Source: a virus
Length of the DNA: 21,950 nucleotides
Virus record (IMG/VR): IMGVR_UViG_3300012923_000015
Coordinates: 1 to 21,950 of that record
Direction: 5' to 3' (one strand)
Below, piece after piece: positions 1 to 6,047 of this stretch; position 1 is the first letter of the stretch, and the number at the start of each line of letters is the position of its first letter. The position numbers were made by a program, and so were the translations under genes. The notes under the pieces are model-generated. The model worked only from the letters and a program-made list of their open reading frames with translations, had not been told where the DNA came from and made no database searches.

Positions 1-308
1 GCTTTGTTTACGTTTACGCCTTTTTTCAATGAGTATTCGGAAACCCATTCATTCATTGCGCGAGCGTATTCTATTGAACCTGGTACTAGCATGTCGCCAA
101 TGTTGGTTGTCATCTTTTCCGCTGAACAAGGCGTATCATCGGAGAACTCCACCCCACAAGCGCATCGATACGCTCTTACTTCCTTTTTAGCGATTAATGA
201 AAGATTCATGGAGCGCATTTTCTGATAATAAATACTGCGCTTCCCACATATCTTACAATGTGAATAGGCTCTACCGCATGTACAAACACTAACTTGGTCT
301 TGTATCAT
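1..308 (-). CDS. Zinc-ribbon-like small protein, partial at left edge
   Basis: The minus strand is open from an ATG at 308 to the window edge, about 102 codons with no stop, so the C-terminus is missing. The product starts MIQDQVSVCTCGRAYSHC and has cysteine pairs VCTCG, HCKICG and YRCACGVEFSD, a pattern expected of a zinc ribbon. It overlaps the 3' end of the upstream gene (289-576) by 20 nt, so the two are probably co-transcribed and translationally coupled. The CACGVEFSD segment matches CRACGEEFSD of that neighbour, so the two look like diverged paralogues. A purine-rich AAGAAAG lies upstream as a weak ribosome site. The function is unknown; a nucleic-acid-binding or protein-docking role is only an inference from the zinc-ribbon form. 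Confidence 0.7.
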   Translation of the reverse strand, partial: MIQDQVSVCTCGRAYSHCKICGKRSIYYQKMRSMNLSLIAKKEVRAYRCACGVEFSDDTPCSAEKMTTNIGDMLVPGSIEYARAMNEWVSEYSLKKGVNVNK

Positions 309-576
309 TGTCTTTCTTCTTTTTGAAAAGGTTGTCAATAAACTCTTTTCTCTCTTCGGGACTCATCTGAGTTATGTCAACCTGTGGCGTATTTGCCTCG
401 TGCTCCATTATATCCAGGTCACTAAACTCTTCTCCGCACGCTCGGCACATGTATACCTTCACATGAAGAATACGCCCCTCCACTTCTTTTTTGTAACGTT
501 TGCTTATCAAAACATAGTAATAACTTCTCCCGCACAACGGATGATATATGCGTTTAGGCGGAGGTGTGTTCTTCAT
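289..576 (-). CDS. Small zinc-ribbon-like protein, paralogue of the edge gene
   Basis: The product is 95 aa when started at the ATG at 576. It has a C..C pair around LCGRSYYY, a second pair VYMCRACGEEFSD, and a charged lysine-rich C-terminus. The frame is open back to a TTG at 612, but that TTG is the start of a TTGACA hexamer that fits a -35 box better, so ATG 576 is preferred; no strong Shine-Dalgarno precedes either. If the -10 lies near 584-589 the transcript would start very close to the ATG. Its CRACGEEFSD block resembles the partial gene at 1-308. The function is unknown. It belongs to the leftward cluster of small genes. Confidence 0.65.
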   Translation of the reverse strand: MKNTPPPKRIYHPLCGRSYYYVLISKRYKKEVEGRILHVKVYMCRACGEEFSDLDIMEHEANTPQVDITQMSPEERKEFIDNLFKKKKDNDTRPS

Positions 577-807
577 GCTTTTCAGTTTCGCATACAGTTT
601 TGCTCTTGTCAAGTGCTTTTATCTGCTCTAGAATCAATAACTTAGACGTGTCAAGATTGACACAGAATAGTGTATGTACTGTCTTTCTGTAAGTTATTGA
701 TTCGACAGGAGATATAAAGTCTTTTCTTCTATCTTTTATATTTTTATTATTTTTTTTACGTATGTATAATAGAGTATATAACCATATACATACACACAGT
801 TTCCGTC
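577..807. promoter_or_regulatory. AT-rich control region with inverted repeats and opposed TTGACA boxes
   Basis: No convincing gene is seen here. The stretch holds a perfect 14-bp inverted repeat: GAATCAATAACTTA at 631-644 and TAAGTTATTGATTC at 690-703. Between the arms is TGTCAAGATTGACA (649-662), two TTGACA boxes back to back. A further TTGACA is on the minus strand at 612-607, 18 nt after the TAAGTTATTGATTC copy, which would serve the leftward gene at 576. To the right are a T-rich tract and a 9-bp inverted repeat GTATGTATA/TATACATAC (760-768, 785-793). The -10 boxes are poor matches, so the exact promoters are uncertain. Confidence 0.5.
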
Positions 808-1074
808 CTATTGACATGCCACGCCGTTCTTCAAACAGAAGTATTCATACTGTCTCCGAGCATCTTTCCTGGATCGTTTACAGGACGGACAGGTATCGAA
901 GTAGCTTTTAGCGTGGCAGCAAAATAGAAGGCCGTAGTTTACAGGCAGGTACGATGCGTTACGCTTCGTAGGAGAAGGCTCACGGATTGTCCGTGGGGTA
1001 GGCAGCGCCTGTGATTCAGCATTTAGACGCCGCAACGCCGCATCTTTGAGAATGCGGTTGAGATTGATACTCAT
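808..1074 (-). CDS. Small cysteine-rich protein of unknown function
   Basis: The product is 88 aa, started at the ATG at 1074, with AAGGA about 7 nt upstream (TTTAGAAAGGATATAAATG). The N-terminal half is basic and proline-rich. The C-terminal half contains FCCHAK, CPSCKRSRKDARRQ and FCLKNGVACQ, six cysteines and a histidine that could hold one or two zinc ions. The following 230 bp to the left hold no gene. I do not recognise a family. It sits in the leftward cluster with 1127-1597 and 1683-1856, and a small DNA- or RNA-binding factor is possible but unproven. Confidence 0.65.
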   Translation of the reverse strand: MSINLNRILKDAALRRLNAESQALPTPRTIREPSPTKRNASYLPVNYGLLFCCHAKSYFDTCPSCKRSRKDARRQYEYFCLKNGVACQ

Positions 1075-1088
1075 TTATATCCTTTCTA

Positions 1089-1128
1089 AACTCCGTTCGC
1101 CTAGCGAGGCTCTCCGCCTCGCGGAGTT
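1089..1128 (-). terminator. Intergenic hairpin between two leftward genes
   Basis: An outer dyad AACTCCG/CGGAGTT (1089-1095, 1122-1128) encloses an inner perfect 7-bp stem GCGAGGC-TCTCC-GCCTCGC (1104-1122). It lies directly after the stop of the 1127-1597 gene. On the minus strand it is followed only by a short TTT, so it may be a weak terminator, an attenuator or a processing hairpin rather than a strong intrinsic terminator. Confidence 0.45.
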
Positions 1129-1597
1129 AAGCAACACCTTCAGGTGCGGTTGCTTTCTCCAGTTCGGACTCGGTTAGTTCGGATTCAGAATCAGACTTCG
1201 GGTCAGGAGCCGGTTCAGTCTCCGGTTCTTGATCGTCCGATTCCGCCGTCGGCTTAGATAGATCAACGGTGTTACCGTTAATCAATCCGTATTGCTTCGC
1301 AAGCTGCGCAATATCCACCGCGTACTTGGCTGGATTCACCATGTACGGTGCCACTGCCTTTGCGAAGTCCCGTCGGTTCTTCGACAAATCCCCGTTCTTC
1401 CATTGATTACGGACTTGCCGTCGGCCTTTGTCGAGAACATCCAGAAGGACTCCAAGCATGGAGAGGTGTTCTCCACGTCTGATAAAGTCCTCTTGTAGAC
1501 GAAGGAGTGATACAACCTCCGTCGCTGGGAGTGTTACGGACGGAACAGGCACTTGTTTACCCGACCGAGTTGTGAACAGTTGCTTTTCGTTTGCCAT
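1127..1597 (-). CDS. Hypothetical protein with acidic C-terminal tail
   Basis: The product is 156 aa from the ATG at 1597, chosen because AAGGAGA lies 8 nt upstream; the frame is open further up to a TTG at 1645 without a ribosome site. Residues 1-110 are mixed helical, with LLRLQEDFIRRGEHLSMLGVL and a basic patch KGRRQVRNQWKNGDLSKNRRDF. The last 45 residues are almost only D, E, S, P and T, a disordered acidic tail. A compact basic/helical domain with an acidic tail would fit a DNA-associated or DNA-mimic protein, but no family is recognised. It is the second gene of the leftward cluster and ends at a hairpin. Confidence 0.65.
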   Translation of the reverse strand: MANEKQLFTTRSGKQVPVPSVTLPATEVVSLLRLQEDFIRRGEHLSMLGVLLDVLDKGRRQVRNQWKNGDLSKNRRDFAKAVAPYMVNPAKYAVDIAQLAKQYGLINGNTVDLSKPTAESDDQEPETEPAPDPKSDSESELTESELEKATAPEGVA

Positions 1598-1682
1598 AGC
1601 GTGTTTCTCCTTGTTGATGCTCGAATAGAATGGAGAGCATCGCAAGACAAACGGAGTTTATATCGTGTCCCTTGTGCGGGTG

Positions 1683-1856
1683 TTACTTCCGCACAACTCT
1701 TAATTCTCTGATATACTCGGCGCGTCCGAAGAACGGGGCGAGCAGAGCATCTTGAAAGAAGCGAACGGCAGCGGACTTCTTTAATGCAAGTGTCGTGATT
1801 CGTACCCACTTGCCGTCTCGTTTCTCGAATAAAGAGTATAGACGTTTCTCTTGCAT
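1683..1856 (-). CDS. Small basic hypothetical protein
   Basis: The product is 57 aa from the ATG at 1856, preceded by a strong GGAGGTG 5 nt upstream; a TTG at 1871 lies before that ribosome site and is not the start. The sequence MQEKRLYSLFEKRDGKWVRI reads like a two-strand sheet (LYSLFEK, WVRITTL) followed by a helix ALKKSAAVRFFQDALLA. It is rich in K and R. Such small proteins are common in phage early regions and are often uncharacterised. It is the promoter-proximal gene of the leftward cluster. Confidence 0.6.
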   Translation of the reverse strand: MQEKRLYSLFEKRDGKWVRITTLALKKSAAVRFFQDALLAPFFGRAEYIRELRVVRK

Positions 1857-2099
1857 GTAACACCTCCACAAGAGACACGATTGATATGTACATCAGCATT
1901 ATCAACACGCAATCCGTACGTTACGGATGTTATCGTGTAGATATTCTGCTAGTACTCATCTATAGTGTCCGCACGCAGGGTGAGGCACAAAAACGAAGTT
2001 TTCTCTGGGCGGACGGGAGAGTTCGCCAGAAATTTTTTCGGCCCTACAGGCGGGATATTTTTCCATTCCCGTCCTTTTCCAGAATACCTGGTTTCTTAA

Positions 2100-2117
2100 C
2101 CTGGAATACATTCCAGG
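2100..2117. promoter_or_regulatory. Palindromic operator candidate CCTGGAAT-AC-ATTCCAGG
   Basis: This is a perfect dyad with 8-bp arms and a 2-bp centre. A related imperfect dyad, CCAGAATACCTGG, lies 9 bp to the left at 2079-2091 and carries similar half-sites. Two adjacent related dyads about 70-110 bp upstream of the rightward promoter are typical of a regulator binding site. The regulator is not identified in this window. Confidence 0.4.
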
Positions 2118-2123
2118 CTTTGC

Positions 2124-2145
2124 TGTTCAGTCTTTGAACACTAAA
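2124..2145 (-). repeat. Dispersed dyad element, copy 1 (TTTAGTGTTCA-N5-TGAACA)
   Basis: On the minus strand this reads TTTAGTGTTCAAAGACTGAACA. The same 11-base left arm plus TGAAC/AGAAC right arm is found at 3476-3497, 15580-15600 and 19497-19518. This copy is in the divergent control region, 41 bp upstream of the -35 box at 2186. Confidence 0.5.
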
Positions 2146-2156
2146 GATAGAGCTTG

Positions 2157-2172
2157 TAAACTATTGATTCTA
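2157..2172 (+). repeat. TAA-N2-TATTGATTC element, copy upstream of the rightward promoter
   Basis: TAAACTATTGATTCTA here matches TAAGTTATTGATTC at 690-703 (plus) and at 644-631 (minus). It is followed 15 bp later by ACTTGACAA. The minus copy at 644-631 is followed 18 nt later by ACTTGACAA too, so the element and a TTGACA box form a repeated module. Confidence 0.45.
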
Positions 2173-2185
2173 AAAGATTAAGGAC

Positions 2186-2214
2186 TTGACAAACGCTTCG
2201 CGTTGTGATAGTCT
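2186..2214 (+). promoter_or_regulatory. Sigma-70-type promoter for the rightward block
   Basis: A perfect TTGACA (2186-2191), a 17-bp spacer and TAGTCT (2209-2214) with an extended TGA just before it (TG at 2206-2207). Transcription would start near 2221, just before AGGA and the ATG at 2235. The -10 matches only 3 of 6 consensus positions, but the perfect -35, spacing and extended -10 make this the best promoter in the window. Confidence 0.6.
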
Positions 2215-2234
2215 ACCCAGGATAGGACGGGTGT

Positions 2235-2639
2235 ATGTTAAACCGAAGAGGATTTCTAAAGAGGCTAGCCGCTGTTCCGTTAATACCGTTGGTGGCGAAG
2301 GTCGATTTATTTCAGAAGCATCTTGAGCTGGAAACCGGTTGTGATCTTTCGATGACGGCTCTACAAGAGGCTATTAATGTAGGTGCTAAAAATCAGCTCG
2401 GTCGGCCGACGGTTCTTGTGGTACCACCGGAATTGAGATGGATTGCACGAGAAATTCTTGGAGATCCGCCTCGAAAGAAATACACCGCTGATTCAGAAAT
2501 AAATGTTCTTTGGGATCATATTCTGACTTATAAAGTAGTTTATAGTCGTGAGGAATATCGAAGATATAGACTCCCAGTTTCCCAGTCCTCCTGGAGATTA
2601 TTCTTCGAAAAAGGTTCGGTAGGGAGTGTAGGACCTTGA
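2235..2639 (+). CDS. Tat-signal protein carrying a major-capsid-protein fragment
   Basis: The product is 134 aa, ATG start with AGGA 8 nt upstream. Residues 3-22 look like a twin-arginine signal: NRRGFLKRLAA followed by a hydrophobic stretch VPLIPLV. Residues 37-90 resemble residues 181-240 of the major capsid protein encoded at 10551-11504: DLSMTALQ against DISFTAIQ, VPPELRWIAREILG against IPPELKWIAREVLG, and KYTADSEIN against PYTADNEIN. The remaining C-terminus does not align clearly, although both proteins end in GS-x-GP. Its stop overlaps the TTG start of the small terminase gene. The N-terminal two thirds of the capsid fold are absent, so it cannot be a complete capsid subunit. It could be an exported capsid-derived protein, a duplicated and degenerating gene, or a chance Tat-like N-terminus; the capsid homology itself is clear. 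Confidence 0.7.
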   Translation: MLNRRGFLKRLAAVPLIPLVAKVDLFQKHLELETGCDLSMTALQEAINVGAKNQLGRPTVLVVPPELRWIAREILGDPPRKKYTADSEINVLWDHILTYKVVYSREEYRRYRLPVSQSSWRLFFEKGSVGSVGP

Positions 2640-3250
2640 AAATCCACGTTCCTAATAGCACTTCAGGCGGAGTAAACGCAGTTCTAGAAGCGGAGCTATC
2701 GCCGTTCCCTGATAACAGCCCTGTTAATAATGGACAAGGTAATCATCAAGCAATTGGGGGGCCGGGCCGCCCGGGTGGGGTTTCGTCCGCTCTTCGCCTC
2801 CGCATACAACGGGTCGCCCGTATGCGCGTAGCGGGTATAAAAGATCAAGTTATCCAGCTCCGCGAAGGCATAACACCCCCTGCTTTCCACTATCTCATTA
2901 ATCTCCCTGAATATAAAGAAGTAGAAGAAGCCATCTTCGATGGTACGCTCTCGGCAATGGACCGAGCGATAGCGGGGAATGTAGAGACACTTCGTAATGA
3001 AGTTAGAGGAGCTGTGCCGGCTGCGTTGCGAACTGTTATAGAAGTGGCGAATCAACGCCGTGACTTGAAGACGGCGCTTGCAGCGTCGCTGGAATTACTC
3101 GATAGAGACCCAGACCGCGTCGCGCAAAGGAGCAAGCCCTCCGAACTTGCTGTCGATGCCGTTAGGCTGCCCGATGGGGTAATCGACGTTGTATCGAAGG
3201 AAGCCGATAAAGTCGTAAATGAGATTAATGGATCGAAGAGAGTTCAGTGA
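2636..3250 (+). CDS. terS: Terminase small subunit
   Basis: The product is 204 aa from a TTG overlapping the upstream stop (TTGA), with AGGGAG about 9 nt before. Residues 1-50 are a flexible G/P/N-rich arm containing GGPGRPGG. Residues 55-95 (RLRIQRVARMRVAGIKDQVIQ, then ITPPAFHYLINLPEYKEVEE) fit the helix-turn-helix DNA-recognition domain of phage small terminases. Residues 105-160 (MDRAIAGNVETLRNEV, then AALRTVIEVANQRRDLKTAL and LELLDRDP) match the helical oligomerisation part seen in that family. It would bind the packaging site and load DNA to the large subunit encoded at 4060. The GTG of the next gene overlaps its TGA. Confidence 0.7.
   Translation: MKIHVPNSTSGGVNAVLEAELSPFPDNSPVNNGQGNHQAIGGPGRPGGVSSALRLRIQRVARMRVAGIKDQVIQLREGITPPAFHYLINLPEYKEVEEAIFDGTLSAMDRAIAGNVETLRNEVRGAVPAALRTVIEVANQRRDLKTALAASLELLDRDPDRVAQRSKPSELAVDAVRLPDGVIDVVSKEADKVVNEINGSKRVQ
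2756..2780 (+). other. Potential G-quadruplex motif in the small terminase gene
   Basis: Runs G6, G3, G3 and G4 at 2756-2761, 2764-2766, 2773-2775 and 2777-2780 are separated by loops of 2, 6 and 1 nt, so the sequence fits the canonical G3+N1-7 pattern on the coding strand. It encodes the GGPGRPGG linker. Confidence 0.4.
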
Positions 3251-3480
3251 CAACAGCAGAAACGAATCTAGAGATTGTAGATAGGAGAGAAGGTGATATA
3301 GTACCTGAAGGTCTCTCCGTTACTGGTAGAGTAATTGGCTCTTACAGAATTCATTTAGCATATCAAAAGAGTCTAGAGGACGGGCGAATTCTAAGAGTTA
3401 AATTTGCCATTCCAAGAGAAACAGCAGCAGACTTAACCACGTGGACTTGTTATGAAGTGATTCAAGAATCGACGATTTAG
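3247..3480 (+). CDS. Small hypothetical protein between terminase genes
   Basis: The product is 77 aa. It begins at a GTG that overlaps the stop of the small terminase gene (GTGA), so it is probably translated by coupling; AGAGAG lies upstream. The sequence alternates charged and aliphatic residues (GLSVTGRVIGSYRIHLAYQK, RILRVKFAIPRE), suggesting a small beta-rich fold. No cysteines, signal or membrane segment are seen. No family is recognised. A dyad element (TGTTCAC-TCT-GTGAACA) directly follows the stop codon. Confidence 0.6.
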   Translation: MTTAETNLEIVDRREGDIVPEGLSVTGRVIGSYRIHLAYQKSLEDGRILRVKFAIPRETAADLTTWTCYEVIQESTI

Positions 3481-3497
3481 TGTTCACTCTGTGAACA
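3476..3497 (+). repeat. Dispersed dyad element, copy 2
   Basis: This reads TTTAG then TGTTCAC-TCT-GTGAACA, a perfect dyad with 7-bp arms. It overlaps the stop codon of the 3247-3480 gene and ends 16 nt before the ATG at 3514. In RNA it could form a short hairpin ahead of the ribosome site GGAG; in DNA it is operator-like. Confidence 0.5.
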
Positions 3498-3513
3498 GAA
3501 ACGGAGTTTAGCT

Positions 3514-3825
3514 ATGCCATCCTCCGACAGCGCGCGTTACGACGACGCGAAAGAGGTTAAACCCAAGGGTTCCCGCACGGCCTCCACAGGTTCCGTCCAT
3601 GATCCACGCAGTGGGAAGTATCCTTCTACGATCGAATTTGCTTCGCATGAAGACGAAAACGCCTCGAAAGTAAATAGCGGCAGGATGGCGCGTCGCCCCT
3701 CCGGGAAGTTCCGCGGAGCTGGACATGGCTTCCACACGCCTAACTGCACCTGCGGTAAGCATCCGTGTACCTGCGGAACGGAGAAGGCGCATGAGAGTTT
3801 GCAACACTGTAATGTGAATATGTGA
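3514..3825 (+). CDS. Small hydrophilic protein with a CxC-x4-CxC metal-binding motif
   Basis: The product is 103 aa, ATG start with GGAG 8 nt upstream (AACGGAGTTTAGCTATG). Residues 1-75 are highly polar (S, K, D, E, R, G) and probably disordered. Residues about 80-92 contain NCTCGKHPCTCG, four cysteines and a histidine close together, followed by a further H and C near the end; this would bind zinc or another metal. It ends at a lone TGA with no overlapping start. Function and family are unknown. Confidence 0.55.
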   Translation: MPSSDSARYDDAKEVKPKGSRTASTGSVHDPRSGKYPSTIEFASHEDENASKVNSGRMARRPSGKFRGAGHGFHTPNCTCGKHPCTCGTEKAHESLQHCNVNM

Positions 3826-4059
3826 TATGGTGGGGACTAACACAAGGCAGCAAATAAACCGGGTAGCCAGTTTCCTCACAGGCCCTGGTCCGGTGGCTCA
3901 AAAACAGATTGTGTTAGTCTCCTCCAAATCATGTTATGCCTTTCCGCGCACAGCTACTACTGTTTTTAGCCCAAAGCACTGTGCCCGCCGGGAGGCTCCC
4001 CGAAGGGTAGCGTGTTATTCTTTGACTTTCTTCACTGCCAAGAAGAAAGATTGGAGTAA
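3826..4059 (+). other. Non-coding stretch with long inverted repeat before the large terminase gene
   Basis: No well-supported gene is seen in these 234 bp; the frame open from 3827 lacks a ribosome site and has no recognisable content. GACTAACACAA (3835-3845) is perfectly complementary to TTGTGTTAGTC (3909-3919), and GG/CC pairs extend the stem past a one-base bulge. Inside are smaller complementary pairs, AGCCA/TGGCT (3865-3869, 3894-3898) and CCAG/CTGG (3867-3870, 3885-3888). A second GC-rich hairpin, GGGA-GGC-TCCC, is at 3990-4000. It could be a structured RNA, a packaging (pac/cos) site next to the terminase genes, or a leader controlling the large terminase. Confidence 0.45.
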
Positions 4060-5781
4060 TTGGAAACTTTAGAACAGCTTAATAAAGATTCTAAAGTATT
4101 TGAGTTTGATTCCACCTTCAAGCCACTTCCGATAGTCGGCTTGACTGGTGAGGCTTGGCGCAAAGCGATGCGCCTTAATAGTCTTGGCAGTCTGTACTTT
4201 TTTATCAAGATCACCCTCCGTCGTAGACGCCTCACCGAAGCATTACACAAGCCTTTATGTCAGTCTCTCGAACGTCGGCATATCAAGGACGTTTATGAAA
4301 TCCCACGAGACCACTTCAAATCCACTATCTGCGGCGAAGGTCTTTCAATGTGGCGCGTCCTCTTCTGCTCAGATGAGGATCTTCGAGAGTTTCAAAGACT
4401 TGGTTATCCTCCTGAGTTTATTCGATGGCAACAAGAGATACACCGTCCAGAGGCCCGCAATTTACTGGTCTCTGAGAACATTACCAATGCTGGTAAACTT
4501 GGGAGAAAAATTGACTTTCACTACGAATCCAACCAAGTATATCGTAATATCTTCCCTGAATTAATTCCCACCTCCTCTGAAATATGGTCAAACATCTCCA
4601 AGTGCCACAGGCTGCCGACACAATGTAAGTCACTGGGGGGACATGGGGAAGGCACCTTCGATTTTCTTGGCGTCGGGGGTGCCCTCCAGTCTAGGCACTA
4701 TAATGGGCTCGTAGTTCAAGATGACCTTGTCGGTCGCAAAGCTATTGAATCCCCGTCCATTATGGACAAGGCTATTAAGTGTCATCAGCTCATGGTCGGC
4801 GCTTTTGAAAACGAAGATGCTCTCGAAGACAACGACGAGTTAGTTGTAGGTAACAGATGGGGTTACTACGATCTTAATAGCTGGATAAGAGAGAACGCAC
4901 CCTGGTTCTCCTTTCAAACCCACTCCGCAATGGGTGGGTGCTGTTCTGCACATCCGATAGATACCCCTATATTCCCTGAGGAGTTCTCCGCTGAGAAGCT
5001 CGCTAGGTGGCGTGAGCGTTTAGGCGCGTATCAATTCTCCTGTCAGTTCTTAAATAACCCCGCTTCTCCTGAAAATGCTGCCTTCAAAGAAGCCGACTTG
5101 CGTCATTTCTCTATATTCAAAGGGGAAAATGATGAAGAAATTATTCGACACGAAGTCGTCGATGGCGTTATCGTTAAGGATATTAAAGTATCTCATTTAT
5201 CAGTGTGCATGGTCACTGACCCAAATCATAGCGGAGCTGAGGGACGCTGCCGTCACGCGATCAACGTCGTTGGCCTTTCGTCTGATGGCCGTTATTACCT
5301 GCTTGACTGCTGGGCCGAAGCCTGCGAGTCCGATAAATACATCGCAAAACTCTACGAAATAGCCGCTAAATGGAACATGCGTAAGCTCGGTATTGAGACT
5401 GTTGCTGCGCAAAAGTACCTCGCTTACCATATCAACTATCGTAACAGACTGGAGAATCGTAACCTTCGTCTCATTGAGCTTAAAGGTGAAGTCGATGCCC
5501 CTGACGGTACTATCACTCGAAAGAAAGAATGGAGAATCCGAAACGTACTTTCTCCCATCTTTGAATCTAATAAGTTTTACACTCAGCGTAGGTTTCAAGA
5601 TTTTAAGGGTGAATTCACTTCTTTTCCTCGTGGCAGATTCGTGGACTTACTCGATGCCTTGGCCTACGTCCCGCAGATGCTACGACTACCGCAGTCTTGG
5701 GTAGAAGGTCAGAAGTGGAAGATGCAGAACGCAGCTTGGGCTAGGAAGATAAATCTGCCCTATTCGATAGGAGCCCGTTAA
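4060..5781 (+). CDS. terL: Terminase large subunit
   Basis: The product is 573 aa. The likely start is TTG 4060, with GGAG 4 nt upstream. The N-terminal ATPase has a deviant Walker A IPRDHFKST (about 81-89), Walker B LVVQDD (217-222) and a coupling motif LVVGNRW (261-267). The C-terminal RNase H-like nuclease has acidic residues at VTDPNHSG (D387), LGIETV (E446) and FVDLLDALAYVPQ near the C-terminus. Together these fit the motor that moves DNA into the procapsid through the portal and cuts the concatemer. The length is usual for the family. Its stop overlaps the next start (TAATG), with small terminase upstream and portal downstream as expected. Confidence 0.93.
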   Translation: METLEQLNKDSKVFEFDSTFKPLPIVGLTGEAWRKAMRLNSLGSLYFFIKITLRRRRLTEALHKPLCQSLERRHIKDVYEIPRDHFKSTICGEGLSMWRVLFCSDEDLREFQRLGYPPEFIRWQQEIHRPEARNLLVSENITNAGKLGRKIDFHYESNQVYRNIFPELIPTSSEIWSNISKCHRLPTQCKSLGGHGEGTFDFLGVGGALQSRHYNGLVVQDDLVGRKAIESPSIMDKAIKCHQLMVGAFENEDALEDNDELVVGNRWGYYDLNSWIRENAPWFSFQTHSAMGGCCSAHPIDTPIFPEEFSAEKLARWRERLGAYQFSCQFLNNPASPENAAFKEADLRHFSIFKGENDEEIIRHEVVDGVIVKDIKVSHLSVCMVTDPNHSGAEGRCRHAINVVGLSSDGRYYLLDCWAEACESDKYIAKLYEIAAKWNMRKLGIETVAAQKYLAYHINYRNRLENRNLRLIELKGEVDAPDGTITRKKEWRIRNVLSPIFESNKFYTQRRFQDFKGEFTSFPRGRFVDLLDALAYVPQMLRLPQSWVEGQKWKMQNAAWARKINLPYSIGAR

Positions 5782-6047
5782 TGCCATCACATCATTATTT
5801 CGATATTATCGCGGGTGTTGTTCTTGTTTGCTCACTTATAGGCTCTATTCTCCCCCCTTACGAAGTCTTTTCTTTCGCTCCGCGTTTTCAAGTAGTCTAC
5901 AGAATCCTCGTTGTTTTTGTAGGCACCGTTGGTGCTCTTAATCTTCGTAGTATAACAATGAAACTTTATCCTTCCTATCAAAAGGTGGTAACAAATGGCA
6001 AAACGACGAGTGATACTCCTGCTCCTCCCGCTCCTCCTACTGCTTAG
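5781..6047 (+). CDS. Two-segment membrane protein, holin candidate
   Basis: The product is 88 aa, ATG start overlapping the terminase stop, with GGAG 8 nt upstream. Two hydrophobic segments are seen, about residues 8-26 (DIIAGVVLVCSLIGSILPP) and 38-56 (QVVYRILVVFVGTVGALNL), followed by a proline/alanine-rich tail TPAPPAPPTA. Size and topology fit a class II-type holin, which would permeabilise the inner membrane for the endolysin. Its 3' end overlaps the lipoprotein gene by 53 nt in another frame, a compact lysis-cassette arrangement. No sequence signature proves holin activity. Confidence 0.6.
   Translation: MPSHHYFDIIAGVVLVCSLIGSILPPYEVFSFAPRFQVVYRILVVFVGTVGALNLRSITMKLYPSYQKVVTNGKTTSDTPAPPAPPTA

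Larger units (their letters stand above)
1857..2234. promoter_or_regulatory. Divergent control region with several operator-like dyads
   Basis: This 378-bp gap separates the leftward cluster from the rightward structural block; I see no convincing gene in it. It contains ATCCGTA-CGT-TACGGAT (1912-1928), CCAG-AATAC-CTGG (2079-2091), CCTGGAATACATTCCAGG (2100-2117, 8-bp arms) and TGTTCA-GTCTT-TGAACA (2124-2140). On the minus strand GATAAT (1903-1898) could be a -10 for the gene at 1856, with the first dyad over its -35 zone; this promoter is weakly supported. The density of dyads suggests repressor or activator control of the early/late switch. Confidence 0.5.

Noticed and set aside
4-225. Rightward frame of 73 codons at the left edge
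   Set aside because: It lies opposite a longer minus-strand frame (1-308) with clear cysteine-pair motifs and coupling to its neighbour; the rightward frame has no ribosome site and no family pattern.
577-612. TTG at 612 as start of the 289-576 gene
   Set aside because: The TTG is part of ACTTGACAA, which repeats before the rightward promoter at 2186; no Shine-Dalgarno is in front. ATG 576 was preferred.
760-793. AT-rich 9-bp inverted repeat as an intrinsic terminator, and TATAAT at 765-770 as a promoter
   Set aside because: For the leftward transcript the repeat is followed by A, not T; the TATAAT box has no acceptable -35 at 16-18 bp and would fire against the local genes.
554-817. Leftward 87-codon frame across the AT-rich gap
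   Set aside because: It runs through the inverted repeats and T-rich tract, overlaps the start of the 289-576 gene, and its amino-acid content reflects AT-rich non-coding DNA.
1962-1979. CACTATAG-like T7-type promoter on the minus strand
   Set aside because: Only one partial match (GGACACTATAGATG) and no second copy before other genes, so there is no evidence for a phage-type RNA polymerase promoter.
1886-2137. Rightward 83-codon frame in the divergent control region
   Set aside because: It spans several dyads, has no ribosome site, and shows no domain pattern.
3827-4072. Rightward 81-codon frame before the large terminase gene
   Set aside because: There is no ribosome site, it overlaps the terminase start, and the long inverted repeat explains the sequence better. 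It cannot be fully excluded.
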